Notes under the pieces: generated by a model
The model's database searches: none
What the model was told of the DNA's origin: nothing
Seen by the model: the letters and a program-made list of their open reading frames with translations, nothing else
In this document: positions 45,324 to 47,220 of the stretch, piece by piece
How the letters are laid out: each line of letters starts with the position of its first letter
How positions within the stretch are numbered: position 1 is the first letter of the stretch
Position numbers and translations under genes: made by a program
IMG/VR virus record: IMGVR_UViG_3300017917_000963
Span: 1-47,220 of that record
Length of the DNA stretch: 47,220 nt
Direction: 5' to 3' (one strand)
Source: a virus

Positions 45324-45782
45324 TTAAAGTTTTCTAACGCCAGATTTTTCTCTGGCAAGTTGACGTGGAGTTTTTTCAAGTTGTTGTTGTACAGTTCTGC
45401 TTCGAGCAATAGCACCAGCTAATCCACCCATTGAAGATTCAGCAGACAATTGAGCAGTTTTATCAATTACTACATCATTGTCTTCGGGTAAGTCTGTAAA
45501 AATATCTTCTTCGCTAATCACTGGTGAAACATCTGATTTATTAACTTTTTTGATTGCAGTTGTGCTAGTTGTTGCTGGTATATTTGACCCATTGATCGAA
45601 CGACGATTATGTCGTTGAACTTGTCGAGATTTCTTTTCAATAACTTTGTTGTTGCTGTTAATAACATCGCCGCGAGCATTGACACCCATATTTCCAACTG
45701 CTCTTACGTTTTCATTTTGTAAAAGCAAAGATCCCATGTCAACAGTCTTGCCCATAGCTGATCGGTATTGTTTTTTAGTCAT
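45324..45782 (-). CDS. Conserved marine T4-like phage protein (152 aa)
   Basis: The N-terminal stretch RSAMGKTVDMGSLLLQNEN followed by VRAVGNMGVNARGD is familiar from cyanophage proteins of unknown function; the rest is basic, then acidic and low in predicted structure. AAGGAAC lies before the ATG and a TTAAATAC late element further up, so it is probably made late and may be virion-associated. Confidence 0.6.
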   Translation of the reverse strand: MTKKQYRSAMGKTVDMGSLLLQNENVRAVGNMGVNARGDVINSNNKVIEKKSRQVQRHNRRSINGSNIPATTSTTAIKKVNKSDVSPVISEEDIFTDLPEDNDVVIDKTAQLSAESSMGGLAGAIARSRTVQQQLEKTPRQLAREKSGVRKL

Positions 45783-45802
45783 AATAAGTTCCTTTGATAC
45801 TG

Positions 45803-45810
45803 GTATTTAA
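45803..45810 (-). promoter_or_regulatory. Late promoter motif TTAAATAC
   Basis: The motif lies about 21 bases before ATG 45782 and overlaps the stop of the DnaE-like gene; AAGGAAC fits between it and the start. Confidence 0.4.
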
Positions 45811-46328
45811 CGCAGAAACTCTTCTACGTCTAATTCATAGAACATTGAATCAATTCTATGAACTCCTAATTTGTATAGAACATAACTGGCTACACTAGAT
45901 CCACGTCCTACTCCCCATATTACTCGATTGGTAGTCATAGTGTCTACTAGGTACTTTAAAAAACGTAATAAATTAAATAGTCCACGTTCTTGATATAAAA
46001 GTAATTCATGTCCGCATCTTTGTAACTCTGCATCAGTAGTACACAAGTCTAAAATATATTGTGCTATATCTAACTGCTGATATTCTTGGGGCATATACCA
46101 AGTTTGTTGAAGTCTATGATCAAATTCCTCTAGAGTTTCTTCTGGATTGTGCAAGGAGTCGTAATTAATCAATGCCGGGATACAATCTAGCAACAGCGAA
46201 GCTTTTTCCAAATTAACACTGGCATCAACTAGCATGCGATTTAAACTCATTGGCTCTCGCCCTTGCATAATCAAGTTACATACGTCGTCTTCGGAAAAAA
46301 TCATCTCACCGTAATTATTTTGTTTCAT
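45807..46328 (-). CDS. DnaE (Pol III alpha)-like fragment without catalytic Asp motif (173 aa)
   Basis: ATG at 46326-46328 is chosen as the start. The C-terminal part GLFNLLRFLKYLVDTM followed by RVIWGVGRGSSVASYVLYKLGV (136-157) and DSMFYELDVEEFLR closely follows the bacterial Pol III alpha segment GRGSxxxSLVAYxLGI...LxFERFL at the start of the palm. The gene ends exactly there, before the pDxDxD motif with the catalytic Asp residues, so it cannot be a polymerase. The N-terminal half is not recognised. I recall similar short proteins in marine T4-like phages. It overlaps the preceding gene by 14 bases. Confidence 0.65.
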   Translation of the reverse strand: MKQNNYGEMIFSEDDVCNLIMQGREPMSLNRMLVDASVNLEKASLLLDCIPALINYDSLHNPEETLEEFDHRLQQTWYMPQEYQQLDIAQYILDLCTTDAELQRCGHELLLYQERGLFNLLRFLKYLVDTMTTNRVIWGVGRGSSVASYVLYKLGVHRIDSMFYELDVEEFLR

Positions 46329-46926
46329 CTTTGGCAAAATCTGCAAATACTACCTTGTTATCGTTGTTGACATCAAAATTAACTTCATCTTCCCAATGTA
46401 ATCCTAAATCTCTCCATCCGGCACCAATACGATGTAAAGCAACAATTTTTTCATTGTTAATCAAAGTTAAATCACAATGCACTGCATCAGATTCTTTCCA
46501 CCAACCCACGGATTCAAACGGTCCTTGAGCTTCTTCTTCATCGTGAAAATACATAATGTTATCACCAAGGTCACTGGAAATTTCTACTTCGGGAACAATC
46601 AATCGATTTTCCAGGATAGCATTGAGTTTGCAGTATAGCATGATTCCAATGACTTGGTCAATGGGCTCTTCGGGCAACGTGGTTATTTTTAACCCAGCAT
46701 CAACTAATGCCCGACACTGCTTGGTATTTTCACTATTGATAAAAATAGTATGTTTAAGTTGGTTGTGTAAAAAATACTTAATACGATCCAGAGAAACATT
46801 ATGGTCATTGCTGTCCTCACTGGCAGTAATCATGTTTAAATTTATCTGATAGTTGTTCATATACAACTGATCAGCAAAAAATACACCAGCTGTGATTTTT
46901 GTAGTATAACGTAGTCTTACGTTCAT
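46315..46926 (-). CDS. Conserved protein of unknown function (203 aa)
   Basis: An acidic alpha/beta protein with VGIMLYCKLNAILENRLIVP-like segments, an early basic MNVRLRYTTKITAGVFFADQ and a C-terminal WRDLGLHWEDEVNF. I see no catalytic motif, signal or membrane segment. It is joined by ATGA to the 78-aa gene before it and overlaps the DnaE-like gene after it by 14 bases, so the three may act together. Confidence 0.55.
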   Translation of the reverse strand: MNVRLRYTTKITAGVFFADQLYMNNYQINLNMITASEDSNDHNVSLDRIKYFLHNQLKHTIFINSENTKQCRALVDAGLKITTLPEEPIDQVIGIMLYCKLNAILENRLIVPEVEISSDLGDNIMYFHDEEEAQGPFESVGWWKESDAVHCDLTLINNEKIVALHRIGAGWRDLGLHWEDEVNFDVNNDNKVVFADFAKDETK

Positions 46927-47159
46927 GAGATATCTATTTTGTCTTCAAAGTTATCGCCAGGTTTGCCTTTGTTAAACATGGCTTGGGTTTTTTCTTGATA
47001 CTTGACTTGATGGCTTTCTATGGCCATTCTAATTTGATTGCAAAGATAAGCATTGCCCATTCGATGAGCGATGCTTAATTTTTTATTGAGTTCGGATATT
47101 TTAGTACCCAACTCTTCCACAGTCATGTGGTCTAAGCTGGGTAATAGAGGATGTTCCAT
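46923..47159 (-). CDS. Conserved small helical protein (78 aa)
   Basis: Begins MEHPLLPSLDHMTVEELGTK and continues ISELNKKLSIAHRMGNAYLC followed by NQIRMAIESHQVKYQEK, two long helices, then a GDNFEDKIDIS tail. I recall this family across cyanophages as hypothetical. It overlaps the 203-aa gene by four bases. Confidence 0.65.
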   Translation of the reverse strand: MEHPLLPSLDHMTVEELGTKISELNKKLSIAHRMGNAYLCNQIRMAIESHQVKYQEKTQAMFNKGKPGDNFEDKIDIS

Positions 47160-47168
47160 GTGTGTAGT

Positions 47169-47220
47169 TTACAACACTCCAGGTACAAAGTCAATGATTT
47201 TGGTTAACCAAATACGCAAC
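47169..47220 (-). CDS. C-terminal end of a gene cut by the window edge
   Basis: The minus-strand frame entering from the right edge reads LRIWLTKIIDFVPGVL and stops at TAA 47169-47171, ten bases before the next ATG. The spacing fits the operon, but 16 residues are too few to identify it. Confidence 0.45.
   Translation of the reverse strand, partial: LRIWLTKIIDFVPGVL

Overview
The window looks like part of the genome of a T4-like myovirus of the marine/freshwater lineage related to cyanophages and pelagiphages. The case rests on a T4-type replication set (family B polymerase gp43, sliding clamp gp45, clamp-loader ATPase gp44), a gp31/GroES-like co-chaperonin, PhoH, a 3-TM holin with a GH19 endolysin, and many small proteins packed with ATGA start/stop overlaps. 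No photosynthesis genes are visible. The phage PstS, its Pho-box-like promoter and the consensus sigma70 promoters suggest a Gram-negative, probably proteobacterial, non-cyanobacterial host (inference). Nearly everything is on the minus strand; the only clear plus-strand genes are phoH and a radical SAM gene (39.7-41.4 kb). I see no tRNA, CRISPR, integrase or insertion sequence. Terminase, portal and capsid genes must lie outside the window.

Layout. 0-3.8 kb: a QueD-like T-fold protein (cut by the window edge), unknowns, a possible nuclease and a DpdA-type transglycosylase, together pointing to 7-deazaguanine DNA modification. 3.7-9.1 kb: clamp, a methyltransferase-like protein, DNA polymerase, a DsbA-like DNA-binding protein and a GIY-YIG protein. 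9.1-25.6 kb: a tightly coupled run of genes, most beginning with a short leader of the type MRAxEF-I/L-x-E or MKTIREY. This strongly resembles the capsid-targeting sequence of T4 internal head proteins. The proteins behind the leaders carry GNAT, kinase-like, ADP-ribosyltransferase-like, ParB-like, nucleotidyltransferase, HExxH metalloprotease and amidoligase domains, and a Dps sits among them. Hydrophobic-x-Glu sites, the type cut by the T4 prohead protease, recur between domains. I read this as a head-packaged, partly polyprotein arsenal delivered with the DNA. It is the most interesting system in the window.

25.6-29.7 kb: a glycosyltransferase-like protein, a nucleotidylyltransferase-methyltransferase fusion and small probable virion proteins under late-promoter-like motifs. 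29.6-33.9 kb: a host-takeover block of ClpA-like unfoldase, DnaJ-like co-chaperone and PstS. 34.0-35.9 kb: lysis cassette (endolysin, spanin-like, holin, small secreted protein). 36.0-38.4 kb: sulfotransferase-like, DUF2061 membrane protein, APS kinase-nucleotidylyltransferase fusion and SGNH-like protein. 38.4-39.5 kb: two conserved marine T4-like proteins. 41.4-47.2 kb: HAD phosphatase, second SGNH-like protein, clamp loader, a CDGSH-like mini-protein, a TagD-like cytidylyltransferase, co-chaperonin and a fragmentary DnaE-like protein.

Regulation visible in sequence: sigma70-type promoters before the clamp, dsbA-like, clpA, dnaJ and HAD genes; CTAAATA-type late promoters, several only three to seven bases before ATG with no ribosome binding site; two intrinsic terminators. 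All family assignments come from reading motifs by eye, without database searches.
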